Origin: Halogranum rubrum
GTDB taxonomy: Archaea; Halobacteriota; Halobacteria; Halobacteriales; Haloferacaceae
NCBI RefSeq assembly: GCF_900114455.1
Contig: NZ_FOTC01000009.1
Location: 62,001-126,000, forward strand
Direction of reading: 5' to 3'
DNA length: 64,000 bases
Position numbers and translations under genes: made by a program. The notes beneath the pieces were generated by a model. The model saw only the letters and a program-made list of their open reading frames with translations. It was not told the DNA's origin and ran no database searches. Below, piece after piece: positions 1 through 7,423 of the stretch (its first letter is position 1; each line of letters starts with the position of its first letter).

Positions 1-183
1 AATCACCTCGTCACTGAGAGGCGCTATTTCCATAAGTTATGGAGATCATTCGCGACTGATGCGCACACGAGATCGGCGATTTTCGGCGGTGTTTCTACGT
101 GTGTGTCCAGTTCCCAAGGGTCGCTGTCACGGGGCGACAGCCGAACCACAAAGCACGAAACCCTCCGTCTCTTTCTCCATGCT
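1..183. other. Intergenic leader, no gene seen
   Basis: No convincing coding sequence is seen upstream of the first ATG at 184. The stretch contains a 13-nt perfect palindrome (ccataa-g-ttatgg, 31-43). It probably carries the promoter of the UPF0212 gene and possibly that of a gene outside the window. Confidence 0.5.
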
Positions 184-552
184 ATGAGTAACTATCTCGT
201 CGCGATGGAGGCGGCGTGGCTCGTCCGCGACGTCGAGGATGTCGACGACGCTATCGGCGTCGCCGTGAGCGAAGCCGGGAAGCGCCTGAACCAGAAGAAC
301 AAGGAGTACGTCGAGGTCGAAGTCGGCGTCACGGGCTGTCCGGCCTGCGGTGAGCCGTTCGACTCGGCGTTCATCGCCGCCAACACGGCCCTCGTCGGTC
401 TCCTGATGGAGATCGAGATCTTCAACGCCGAGAACGAAGAGCACGCCTCCCGTATCGCCAAGAGCGAAGTCGGCGGCGCACTCCGCGACGTGCCGCTCTC
501 GGTCATCGACATCATAGAGCACGAAGGCGACGACGACGAGTCTCGCGACTGA
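184..552 (+). CDS. UPF0212 (DUF555) family protein
   Basis: A 122-residue acidic protein of a family restricted to archaea with no established biochemical role. The N-terminus MSNYLVAMEAAW and the central TGCPACGEPF segment (one CxxC pair) fit what I remember of UPF0212 members. The frame stays open upstream to 103, but the ATG at 184 gives the family N-terminus and the upstream extension reads as low-complexity basic sequence. The single CxxC could bind metal or form a disulfide. The next gene begins 51 nt downstream behind its own promoter. Confidence 0.85.
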   Translation: MSNYLVAMEAAWLVRDVEDVDDAIGVAVSEAGKRLNQKNKEYVEVEVGVTGCPACGEPFDSAFIAANTALVGLLMEIEIFNAENEEHASRIAKSEVGGALRDVPLSVIDIIEHEGDDDESRD

Positions 553-572
553 ACTCCCTGCCGCGTCGAAAG

Positions 573-595
573 ATTTTCTAATAACCTACGGTTAT
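573..595 (+). promoter_or_regulatory. Promoter and palindrome before the HTH-CBS gene
   Basis: An AT-rich TATA-like element (attttcta, 573-580) lies 24-31 nt before the ATG at 604, the position expected for a leaderless transcript. Immediately downstream is the perfect inverted repeat ataacc-tac-ggttat (581-595), between the TATA element and the start codon. That is a classical place for repressor binding. As the next gene encodes an XRE-type HTH protein, autoregulation is a reasonable inference. Confidence 0.5.
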
Positions 596-603
596 GAGGG
601 GGT

Positions 604-1143
604 ATGGAACTCCCCACGCCGCAAGACCTCAGAGAGAGACGGACGTCACTCGAACTGACGCAGAGTCAACTGGCCGAGATGGCTGGCGTCTCCCAACCGC
701 TCATCGCCCGTATCGAAGGCGGCGACGTCGACCCACGGCTGTCGACGCTGCGGCGTATCGTCAACGCACTCGACGAGGCGGAGGGGAGCGTCGTCCGCGC
801 CGACGACATCATGCACGAGACAATCATCAGCGTCGCACCCGACGAGTCAGTTCGACAGGCCGAACAGCAGATGGACGACGCCGCGTACTCCCAACTGCCC
901 GTGATCCAGAGTGGGATTCCGGTCGGCTCTATCAGCCACAGTGACATCATTCACGCGGGCGACGACGTCGGTGACCTCCCGGTCAGCGAAGTCATGAGCG
1001 AGTCGTTCCCCGCCGTCGCTCCCGACGCGACGGTCGACGAAGTCCGAAATCTGCTGGACCACTACAAAGCCGTCATGGTGACGCAAGCGGGCGAAGCAGT
1101 CGGCATCATCACCGAGGCGGACATCGCGCGACAACTCTCCTGA
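604..1143 (+). CDS. XRE-type HTH regulator with two CBS domains
   Basis: 179 residues. Residues 5-60 form a Cro/C1-type helix-turn-helix (LELTQSQLAEMAGVSQPLIARIE). Residues 68-178 hold a pair of CBS domains, which typically bind adenosyl ligands such as AMP, ATP or SAM. It is probably a DNA-binding regulator that reads a nucleotide signal. This HTH-CBS arrangement is common in haloarchaea and methanogens. A palindrome at 581-595 overlaps its own promoter. The targets cannot be told from the sequence. Confidence 0.88.
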   Translation: MELPTPQDLRERRTSLELTQSQLAEMAGVSQPLIARIEGGDVDPRLSTLRRIVNALDEAEGSVVRADDIMHETIISVAPDESVRQAEQQMDDAAYSQLPVIQSGIPVGSISHSDIIHAGDDVGDLPVSEVMSESFPAVAPDATVDEVRNLLDHYKAVMVTQAGEAVGIITEADIARQLS

Positions 1144-1208
1144 GACCCCCGCTCTCCGTTCTTGCACCGAGCAAAAAGCCGATAGGCTTCGACTGCGACG
1201 TGTTGACA

Positions 1209-1646
1209 ATGCGTCGCCTGTCGCCCTCCACCCAGTCCACCCTCACTCTCCTCGCGTCGATACTCGTCGCTACGGGGTCGATACTGCCGTGGCTTCGCGT
1301 CGACCCCGCACACGAGGGTCCGGTCATCGCCATCTACCTCGCCGGGATGGACTCGGGCCTCGACCTCTGGGGTCTCGTCTTGGTTCCCGCCGTCCTCGCA
1401 CTCGGCGTACTTCACGCGTTCGACGCTCGGCCGATTTCGGACCTCACGACACTCCTCGTCGGCTGTCTCTCGGTCGGACTCGTCACGCTGTACTGGCAGT
1501 CCGCCGTCGGTGGCTACTTCGTCCCCGACGTCGGCTGGTACGTCGCGCTCGCCGGGAGTCTGTTGCTTCTCACGGTCGGTGTCCAGCGCGTCTGGTCGCA
1601 CATGTACTACGAGAAGAGCAAGTCCGAGGAACTGCGGTCTGTCTGA
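1209..1646 (+). CDS. Four-helix membrane protein, unknown function
   Basis: 145 residues with about four hydrophobic helices (near residues 10-30, 35-70, 80-100 and 112-130) and a charged C-terminal tail. I do not recognise a family. An in-frame GTG exists at 1200, but the ATG at 1209 follows directly and gives a normal basic membrane-protein N-terminus (MRRLS). It is convergent with purM: the two stop codons abut at 1646/1647. Confidence 0.65.
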   Translation: MRRLSPSTQSTLTLLASILVATGSILPWLRVDPAHEGPVIAIYLAGMDSGLDLWGLVLVPAVLALGVLHAFDARPISDLTTLLVGCLSVGLVTLYWQSAVGGYFVPDVGWYVALAGSLLLLTVGVQRVWSHMYYEKSKSEELRSV

Positions 1647-2621
1647 CTACAGTTCCAGCCCGCGAATCGAGACGCCCTCACCTTCTTCGACGTGGCCGAT
1701 GACGCGGCCGTCCGTCTCGTCGGCGAGTGCCTCGGCGTCGTCGGGAGCGAGTGCGGCGACGAACCCGGTGCCCATGTTGAACGTCCGGTGCATCTCCTCG
1801 TCGGAGACGTTGCCCTCGGACTGGACGAACTCGAAGACCGACTGTGGTTCGAAGGCGTCCTCGATTTCGTAGTGGTAGTCGCCCATACGTGTGAGGTTCG
1901 TCCAGCCACCGCCGGTGACGTGGGCGGCGGCGTGGACGCCGTGTTCACGCATCGGGTCGAGGAGGTGTGTGTAGATTTTCGTCGGCTCCAGGAGCGCCTC
2001 GCCGACCGTGTCGTAGTCGTCGAACGGATACTCGTCCGTGTACTCGTGGTTTCTCGTGGCGGCTTTTCGCGCAAGCGTCAGGCCGTTCGAGTGAATTCCC
2101 GACGACTGGAAGCCGACGAGCGCGTCGCCGGGTTCGGCTTCGGCGGGGAAGATGGCGTCTTTCGCGGCCAGTCCGGCGACGGTGCCCGCGAGGTCCAGTC
2201 CCTTCACGACTTCGGGCATCACTGCCGTCTCGCCGCCGACGAGTTCCATGTTCGCCTCTGCGGCCCCGGCAGAGAGTCCTCTCCCGACCTGTTCGGCGAA
2301 GTTCTCGTCGGGTTCGTCGATGGCGAGGTAGTCGACGAACGCGACCGGTCGGACGCCCGCCGCGACGAGGTCGTTGACGTTCATCGCGATACAGTCGATA
2401 CCGACCGTCGAGTAGTCGCCGAGGGCTTCGGCGACGAGCAGTTTCGTGCCGACGCCGTCGGTCGCGAGTGCGAGATACCGGTCGCCGATGTCCAAGAGTC
2501 CCGCGTAGTCGCCTTCGCTTTCGCCGACTGCGCCGACGAGCGCCGCCGTGGCGGCCTCGCTTGCCTCGATGTCGACACCCGACTCCGCGTACGTGAGTTC
2601 GTCCTCGCCGTCGTCGCTCAT
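1647..2621 (-). CDS. purM: Phosphoribosylformylglycinamidine cyclo-ligase (AIR synthetase)
   Basis: 324 residues. It catalyses ATP-dependent closure of the imidazole ring from FGAM to AIR in de novo purine synthesis. The N-terminal TYAESGVDIEA motif, the GVGTKLLVA loop and the central VGGETAVMPEV segment are diagnostic of PurM. The frame runs on to 2702, but the ATG at 2621 (MSDDGEDELTYAESG) matches the family start. Cytosolic. No other purine gene is adjacent. The upstream intergenic region to 2970 contains an AT-rich element near 2680 that could serve as its promoter. Confidence 0.95.
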   Translation of the reverse strand: MSDDGEDELTYAESGVDIEASEAATAALVGAVGESEGDYAGLLDIGDRYLALATDGVGTKLLVAEALGDYSTVGIDCIAMNVNDLVAAGVRPVAFVDYLAIDEPDENFAEQVGRGLSAGAAEANMELVGGETAVMPEVVKGLDLAGTVAGLAAKDAIFPAEAEPGDALVGFQSSGIHSNGLTLARKAATRNHEYTDEYPFDDYDTVGEALLEPTKIYTHLLDPMREHGVHAAAHVTGGGWTNLTRMGDYHYEIEDAFEPQSVFEFVQSEGNVSDEEMHRTFNMGTGFVAALAPDDAEALADETDGRVIGHVEEGEGVSIRGLEL

Positions 2622-2970
2622 GTGCGAACCCGCGTAATGGGAGGGCAAAAGCCCACCGTTCGCCACGGCAGAGGCGATTATTACCTCGCTAACACCCACC
2701 ACAGAGGACCACAGCGTCGTCTATCAATCTGATAATTTGGCACGTATTTCGGCTATCTTCCACCTAAACGGACGGTTTTTGCGAGTCTCGGCGCTTAGTG
2801 ACACCCTTTACGAACGACATCTTCTGAGTTCAACTGACTTGCTAAAAAGCGGTTAAAACTACTCTAACGAGACGAAAACACGTTTCAGTAGTTCACGGCG
2901 GTGATAAATTCGCCTGAACGGTCTCGCTATTATATGCGTCTGTCAGTCGTCTTCTCCTGTAGGTGTCCAG
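2622..2970. promoter_or_regulatory. Divergent intergenic region between purM and a small membrane gene
   Basis: 349 nt without a supportable gene and clearly more AT-rich than its surroundings. A TATA-like element (tattatatg, about 2928-2936) lies about 35 nt before the ATG at 2971. On the other strand, ggtaataatcg near 2680 could serve purM. The middle part (2820-2920) has several A/T runs but no repeat or RNA fold that I can support by eye. Confidence 0.45.
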
Positions 2971-3222
2971 ATGTCAGGCGCGTCCACAACAGCTAACGAT
3001 CACTCGTCACTCGATTCGGAGTCCTCCAGCGGAACGAACGCCCTGCAGATGGTCATGGCGCCGGTACGGTTCCTCGGGTTCTGGGCGGCTATCGCCCTCC
3101 CGTTTCTCTACGTGCCCCTCCTCTTCGACGGCATCGGTGGCAGTCGAGCAATCGTCTTCGTCGTCCTGATTGCGCTCAACGCCGTCGCACTCGTCGCCGG
3201 GCACGACCACCGGCGGGCGTAG
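2971..3222 (+). CDS. Small two-helix membrane protein, unknown function
   Basis: 83 residues: a polar Ser/Thr-rich N-terminus (residues 1-25) followed by two hydrophobic helices (about 28-52 and 58-76) and a short basic C-terminus (HDHRRA). It resembles small haloarchaeal hypothetical membrane proteins but I cannot assign a function. A good TATA-like element sits about 35 nt upstream, which supports expression. Confidence 0.6.
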   Translation: MSGASTTANDHSSLDSESSSGTNALQMVMAPVRFLGFWAAIALPFLYVPLLFDGIGGSRAIVFVVLIALNAVALVAGHDHRRA

Positions 3223-3275
3223 CACACCGCGCGCATCGCCGCACGATACGGACTCCGCCTCCCTCGGAGGAACAG

Positions 3276-4853
3276 TTATCCGTCGAGCGGGACTTCTACG
3301 AGCGTCAACTCGTCGCTGGGAACTGCCGAAGCGAGCAGCGACGACAGTTCCTCCCACGACTCTGCGCGGTGAGCAGTGACGCCGAAACTCTCGGCGAACG
3401 TGACGAAGTCGGGGTTCGACAGTCGCGTCCCGAACGACTCGCCCGTGTGTGCCTCCTGTTTCTCCGAGATGAGTCCGTAGTCGTCGTCGACGAACAGGAG
3501 GACGGTGAAGCCGAGTCCGAGTCGAGCGGCCGTCTCCAACTCGGCGGCGTTCATCAGAAAGCCACCGTCGCCCGTCGCGACGACGACGTTCGAGTCGACG
3601 GCGAGGTCGGCGGCGACGCCGCCGGGGACGGCGATACCCATACTGGCCAGTCCGTTCGAGATGATGCAGGTGTTCGGTTCGTAGACCGGGAACCCCTTCG
3701 CGATAGCCATCTTGTGACTCCCGACGTCCGAGAGGAGTACGTCGTCGTCGGCCATCGCCTCACGCAGGTGCGGGAGCACGCCCGCCACCGTCATCGGGTC
3801 GTCTTCGTCGGGTTTCGTCAGCGCGTGCGAGTGCACCGTCTCGTGGACGTCGCTACACCACGGCTCCCACGTCCGGTCGACGGACTCGGTGAGTCGTTCG
3901 AGGCCGCGCGAGATGTCGGCGACGATTTCGACCTCCGGGTTGTAATGTTCGTACACCTCTGCGGGTTCGTGGTCGAGGTGGAGCACCGTCGTCTCCTTGT
4001 TCGGGTTCCACCCTTCGGGGTCGTGTTCGGCGATGTCGTAGCCGATAGCGAGCACGCAGTCGGCCCCCTCGACGACGCTCGCCGCCTCGTCGTTCGGTCC
4101 CGAGGCGAGCGTCATCAACGACTGCTCGTCTCTGTCGGAGATGGCTCCCTTCCCCATGAAGGTTGCAACGACCGGGAGACCGGTCGACTCGACGAAGTCG
4201 TGGAGACACGCCGAGGCGTCCGCTCTGACCGCGCCGTTTCCGGCCAAGACGACCGGTTCGTCGGCGTCGGCGAGGTGGCGGGCCGCACGCTCAACCGACT
4301 GTTCGTCCGGGTCGGGTCGGCGAACCGGGTCGCGGACGGGAAGTGGGTCGTCGTCGACGGCTTCGGCCGCGACGTCTTCGGGAATCTCCAGATGGGTCGC
4401 GCCCGGTTTCTCGTACTCGGCGAGTTTGAACGCCTTCCGGACCGACTCGTTGATGACCGCTACGTCGTCCAACTGGGTGTTCCACTTCACCACCGACTCG
4501 AACGTGTGGACGATGTCGAGATGCTGGTGGCTCTCTTTGTGGAGTCGCTCGCGACTCCCCTGTCCGGTGATGGCGACGAGCGGCGACTTGTCGAGGTGGG
4601 CGTCGGCGACGCCCGTAAGCAGGTTGGTCGCCCCCGGGCCGAGCGTCGCGAGACAGACGCCCGCCTCGCCCGTCAGTCGCCCGTGGACGTCGGCCATGAA
4701 CGCCGCGCCCTGTTCGTGACGGGTCGGGACGAACTCGATACTGGAGTCACGGAGCGCGAACAGCACGTCCTCCAGTTCCTCGCCTGGGAGACCGAACACG
4801 TGTTCGACGCCCTCCGCTTCGAGACAGGAGACGAGCAGTTCCGCGCCGTTCAT
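3276..4853 (-). CDS. Acetolactate synthase-like thiamine-pyrophosphate enzyme
   Basis: 525 residues, the usual length of acetolactate synthase large subunits and related decarboxylases. The catalytic Glu is E47 (PTRHEQGAA). Residues 1-170 are the pyrimidine-binding domain, about 190-330 the central domain, and the C-terminal third carries the ThDP/Mg motif beginning GDGGFLMNAAELETAARLGL. The ATG overlaps the TGA of the aldehyde dehydrogenase gene by 4 nt, so the two are translationally coupled. No small regulatory subunit (IlvN) gene is adjacent. Coupling to an aldehyde dehydrogenase suggests a decarboxylase making an aldehyde rather than branched-chain biosynthesis, but this is inference. 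Confidence 0.82.
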   Translation of the reverse strand: MNGAELLVSCLEAEGVEHVFGLPGEELEDVLFALRDSSIEFVPTRHEQGAAFMADVHGRLTGEAGVCLATLGPGATNLLTGVADAHLDKSPLVAITGQGSRERLHKESHQHLDIVHTFESVVKWNTQLDDVAVINESVRKAFKLAEYEKPGATHLEIPEDVAAEAVDDDPLPVRDPVRRPDPDEQSVERAARHLADADEPVVLAGNGAVRADASACLHDFVESTGLPVVATFMGKGAISDRDEQSLMTLASGPNDEAASVVEGADCVLAIGYDIAEHDPEGWNPNKETTVLHLDHEPAEVYEHYNPEVEIVADISRGLERLTESVDRTWEPWCSDVHETVHSHALTKPDEDDPMTVAGVLPHLREAMADDDVLLSDVGSHKMAIAKGFPVYEPNTCIISNGLASMGIAVPGGVAADLAVDSNVVVATGDGGFLMNAAELETAARLGLGFTVLLFVDDDYGLISEKQEAHTGESFGTRLSNPDFVTFAESFGVTAHRAESWEELSSLLASAVPSDELTLVEVPLDG

Positions 4854-6271
4854 TCGACGTCACCGCCGAGACCGTGCTGGACCCAGACGGTCTTTCGGTT
4901 GACGAATTCGCGAATCCCGTGCTCCGATAGTTCGCGGCCGTAGCCGGAGTCCTCGATACCGCCGAACGGGACTCGCGGGTCGGACTTGACGACTTCGTTG
5001 ACGAAACAACACCCCGCCTCGAAACCACGGGCGAACTGTTCGCCACGTTCTAAGTCGCTCGTCCAGACGCTCGCACCCAGGCCGAACGAGGTGTCGTTGG
5101 CGAGTTCGAGCGCCTCCTCTTCACTATCGACTTCGAAGACGGCGGCGGCGGGGCCGAACGTCTCCTCGGTCGCAGCGGGTGCATCGGTCGGCACGTCGAC
5201 GAGGACGGTCGGCGGGTAGAACGCCCCTTCTCTATCTAGTGGCTCGCCGCCGAGTCGACACTCCGCACCGGCGTCGATGGTTCCCTCGACCTGCTCGTGG
5301 AGGTCTTCCAGCAGGTCTTCGCGAGCCTGCGGGCCGACCTGTGTGTCTTCCTCGCTCGGGTCGCCGACGGTCCACGAGTCCATCTCCTCGACGAACTGCT
5401 CGACGAACTCGTCGTAGACGTCCGTGTGGACGATGAACCGCTTTGCGGCGATACAGGACTGCCCGGAGTTCTGGAGGCGTCCCTTCGCGGCTTTCTCGGC
5501 CGTCTCCGCTACGTGGGCGTCGTCGAGGACGACGAACGGGTCGCTCCCGCCGAGTTCGAGGACGGTCTTCTTCAGATTCTCACCTGCGCGCTTGGCGACG
5601 GCGCGACCCGCGGGTTCGCTCCCGGTGAGCGTCACCGCCTTCACGCGCCGGTCGTCGATAACGTCGTTCATCTTGTCCGACCCGGCGAGGAGCGTCGTGA
5701 ACGCCCCCTCGGGGAACCCCGCTTCTTCCAGCACTTCTTCGATAGCGAGTGCACACCCCGGCACGTTCGAGGCGTGTTTCAGCAGACCGACGTTGCCCGC
5801 ACAGAGGTTCGGGGCGACGAAGCGGAACACCTGCCAGAAGGGGAAGTTCCACGGCATCACCGCGAGGACGGGTCCGAGCGGTTCGTAGCTCACGAACGCG
5901 CTGGCGTCCGATTGGGTGCCGATGACCTCGTCCTGGAGATGCTCTTCGGCCGTCTCGGCGTAGTACTCACAGACCCACGCACACTTCTCGACTTCCGAGC
6001 GGGCCTGCTCGATTGGTTTGCCCATCTCTTCGGTCATCAGCGAAGCGTACTTCTCTTCGTTCTCGCGGAGGACGTCGGCGGCATTCTCCATCAGCGTCTG
6101 TCGATGCGCGAAGGAGGTCTCACGCCACTCTTCGAAGGTCTCCGACGCACGGTCGAGCGCGTCGTCGATGTCACTCTCGGTGTGTTCGTCGTACGACTCT
6201 ATCTGCTCGCCGGTTGCCGGATTTATCGACTCCATCTCGGTAAGGTCGTCGGGTGCATCGTACAAAGGCAT
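4850..6271 (-). CDS. NAD(P)-dependent aldehyde dehydrogenase (succinate-semialdehyde type)
   Basis: 473 residues, a typical ALDH superfamily length. Visible motifs are the catalytic Cys in NSGQSCIAAKRF, the general-base Glu in LELGGSDPF, the cofactor-loop TLTGSEPAG and the N-terminal INPATGE. Closest in style to succinate-semialdehyde or other semialdehyde dehydrogenases, but the substrate is not decidable here. The frame is open to 6427; the ATG at 6271 (MPLYDAPDDLTEM) is preferred because upstream residues are basic and unlike haloarchaeal protein. First gene of a two-gene operon with the ThDP enzyme. Confidence 0.88.
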   Translation of the reverse strand: MPLYDAPDDLTEMESINPATGEQIESYDEHTESDIDDALDRASETFEEWRETSFAHRQTLMENAADVLRENEEKYASLMTEEMGKPIEQARSEVEKCAWVCEYYAETAEEHLQDEVIGTQSDASAFVSYEPLGPVLAVMPWNFPFWQVFRFVAPNLCAGNVGLLKHASNVPGCALAIEEVLEEAGFPEGAFTTLLAGSDKMNDVIDDRRVKAVTLTGSEPAGRAVAKRAGENLKKTVLELGGSDPFVVLDDAHVAETAEKAAKGRLQNSGQSCIAAKRFIVHTDVYDEFVEQFVEEMDSWTVGDPSEEDTQVGPQAREDLLEDLHEQVEGTIDAGAECRLGGEPLDREGAFYPPTVLVDVPTDAPAATEETFGPAAAVFEVDSEEEALELANDTSFGLGASVWTSDLERGEQFARGFEAGCCFVNEVVKSDPRVPFGGIEDSGYGRELSEHGIREFVNRKTVWVQHGLGGDVE

Positions 6272-6524
6272 ACTCGCCGTTTTACAGAACGTGTGTTCCC
6301 AGCTTTCGGCACGCGGTGTTCGAGGCGGCGCTGCACCTGCTGGACGGTGAGGAGATAACTGCCGAGATTGAGATGTGACCGACCCACAGCGACGGGTCGA
6401 AGGCGTTCTTAGAAGACTACGAGGCACAGCGTGTCACGTTCCGAGACGTCTTGGAACGTCTCGGACGCAGACGCCGACCGGAACTGACGCTGTCGCCATC
6501 CACCGACCATCTCACCACCGACTG
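6272..6524. other. Intergenic region upstream of the aldehyde dehydrogenase gene
   Basis: 253 nt without a gene I can support. On the plus strand, 6304-6378 reads as an acidic peptide ending FEAALHLLDGEEITAEIEM with a stop codon but no credible start. It could be the remnant C-terminus of a lost gene, for example a binding protein, but this is weak. The rest shows nothing recognisable. Confidence 0.3.
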
Positions 6525-6674
6525 TCAGCGCTGTTGTGGAACGACCCGCGAGACGTCGTCGAGTCGCATCGACAGCCACGCGTCGTCGCGAGCGAGGTCG
6601 GCGACGACGAGTCGCTCCGTCGAGCCGTCTTCGTCGACCGAGCACATGACTTCGGAGTCGGATGTGTTGGACAT
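6525..6674 (-). CDS. Small DUF7556-like haloarchaeal protein
   Basis: 49 residues with the pattern VMCSVDEDG...RLVVADLARDDAWLSM. From memory this matches a family of about 50-residue haloarchaeal proteins of unknown function (DUF7556-like). The ATG at 6674 gives the short family length; the longer open frame to 7376 runs antisense to the M50 gene and is Arg-rich shadow. An AT-rich element (tgtttatcaaat on the minus strand, about 6708-6720) lies 35-45 nt upstream. Confidence 0.6.
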   Translation of the reverse strand: MSNTSDSEVMCSVDEDGSTERLVVADLARDDAWLSMRLDDVSRVVPQQR

Positions 6675-6796
6675 GTTCGATGAGGCTCCGTAGAAGGGGA
6701 CACAAGCTGTTATTTGATAAACATTTTTACGGACAGATAGACAGTCGACGTCGACTGAACGTCGGCGACGGACGAGCGAGCGGGGACGTGACTCGC

Positions 6797-7423
6797 TCAG
6801 AAGCCGAGTCCGTTTGCGAACAGAAGAATGTATGCGAGGATTGCGAGGCCCGCGCTGACGACGAAACTGACGACCCAGACGACCTTGCTCCATCCGACGA
6901 CGGTTCGCCCGTCGAGCGACCCGAACGGGATGAGGTTGAACGCGGCCAGGAAGAGGTTGATGATGATACCTTTCGCACCGATTTCGGTGATCAGCCCCGA
7001 CCCGCCGCCCGCGCCGACGACGAGGACGGGGACGAACACCACGGCGAGGACGAGGTTCATCACCGGGCCGGCGAAGGCGATGAGGCCGTGTTCGCGTTCG
7101 GTCAGATAGCCACGGTGGTGGACCGCGCCGGGCGCGGCGAAGAGGAAGCCGACGACGGCGCTCATGATGGCGACGAAGAGCATGCTGTAGTCGGCGCGGA
7201 ACTCCGCGACTTGGTCGAACCGGACGGCGACCACCTTGTGGGCGAGTTCGTGGAGGAGAAAGGCGACACCGGCAGTCAGGAGACTCACGACGAGTGGGAG
7301 GACGATACCCTCCTGCAACAGACCGTTCACGCTCCGCTCGAAGAAGATGGCGAAGGCGAGACCGAGCGCGAGCCACGCCACGAAGAGGTCTTGAACCTCT
7401 TTCGCGCTGAACTGGAGGTTCAC
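6797..7423 (-). CDS. M50-family (site-2-protease-like) membrane metalloprotease
   Basis: 208 residues and about six hydrophobic helices. The zinc motif HELAH is in the second to third helix and the downstream NLIPFGSLDG segment supplies the second conserved Asp of M50 proteases. Such enzymes cut transmembrane substrates inside the membrane. It overlaps the stop of the upstream TraB-family gene by 4 nt (ATGA), so the two are probably co-translated. It lacks an obvious PDZ or CBS domain. Substrate unknown. Confidence 0.85.
   Translation of the reverse strand: MNLQFSAKEVQDLFVAWLALGLAFAIFFERSVNGLLQEGIVLPLVVSLLTAGVAFLLHELAHKVVAVRFDQVAEFRADYSMLFVAIMSAVVGFLFAAPGAVHHRGYLTEREHGLIAFAGPVMNLVLAVVFVPVLVVGAGGGSGLITEIGAKGIIINLFLAAFNLIPFGSLDGRTVVGWSKVVWVVSFVVSAGLAILAYILLFANGLGF

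Noticed and set aside
3276-4853. Calling the thiamine-pyrophosphate enzyme ilvB outright
   Set aside because: No ilvN or ilvC neighbour and a coupled aldehyde dehydrogenase; several family functions share these motifs, so no symbol is given.
3369-4943. 524-codon open frame antisense to the thiamine-pyrophosphate enzyme
   Set aside because: Shadow frame of the real gene on the minus strand, with no domain recognised.
6304-6378. Plus-strand acidic peptide ending FEAALHLLDGEEITAEIEM
   Set aside because: No start codon in reach and too short to assign; at most a gene remnant, so not listed as a gene.
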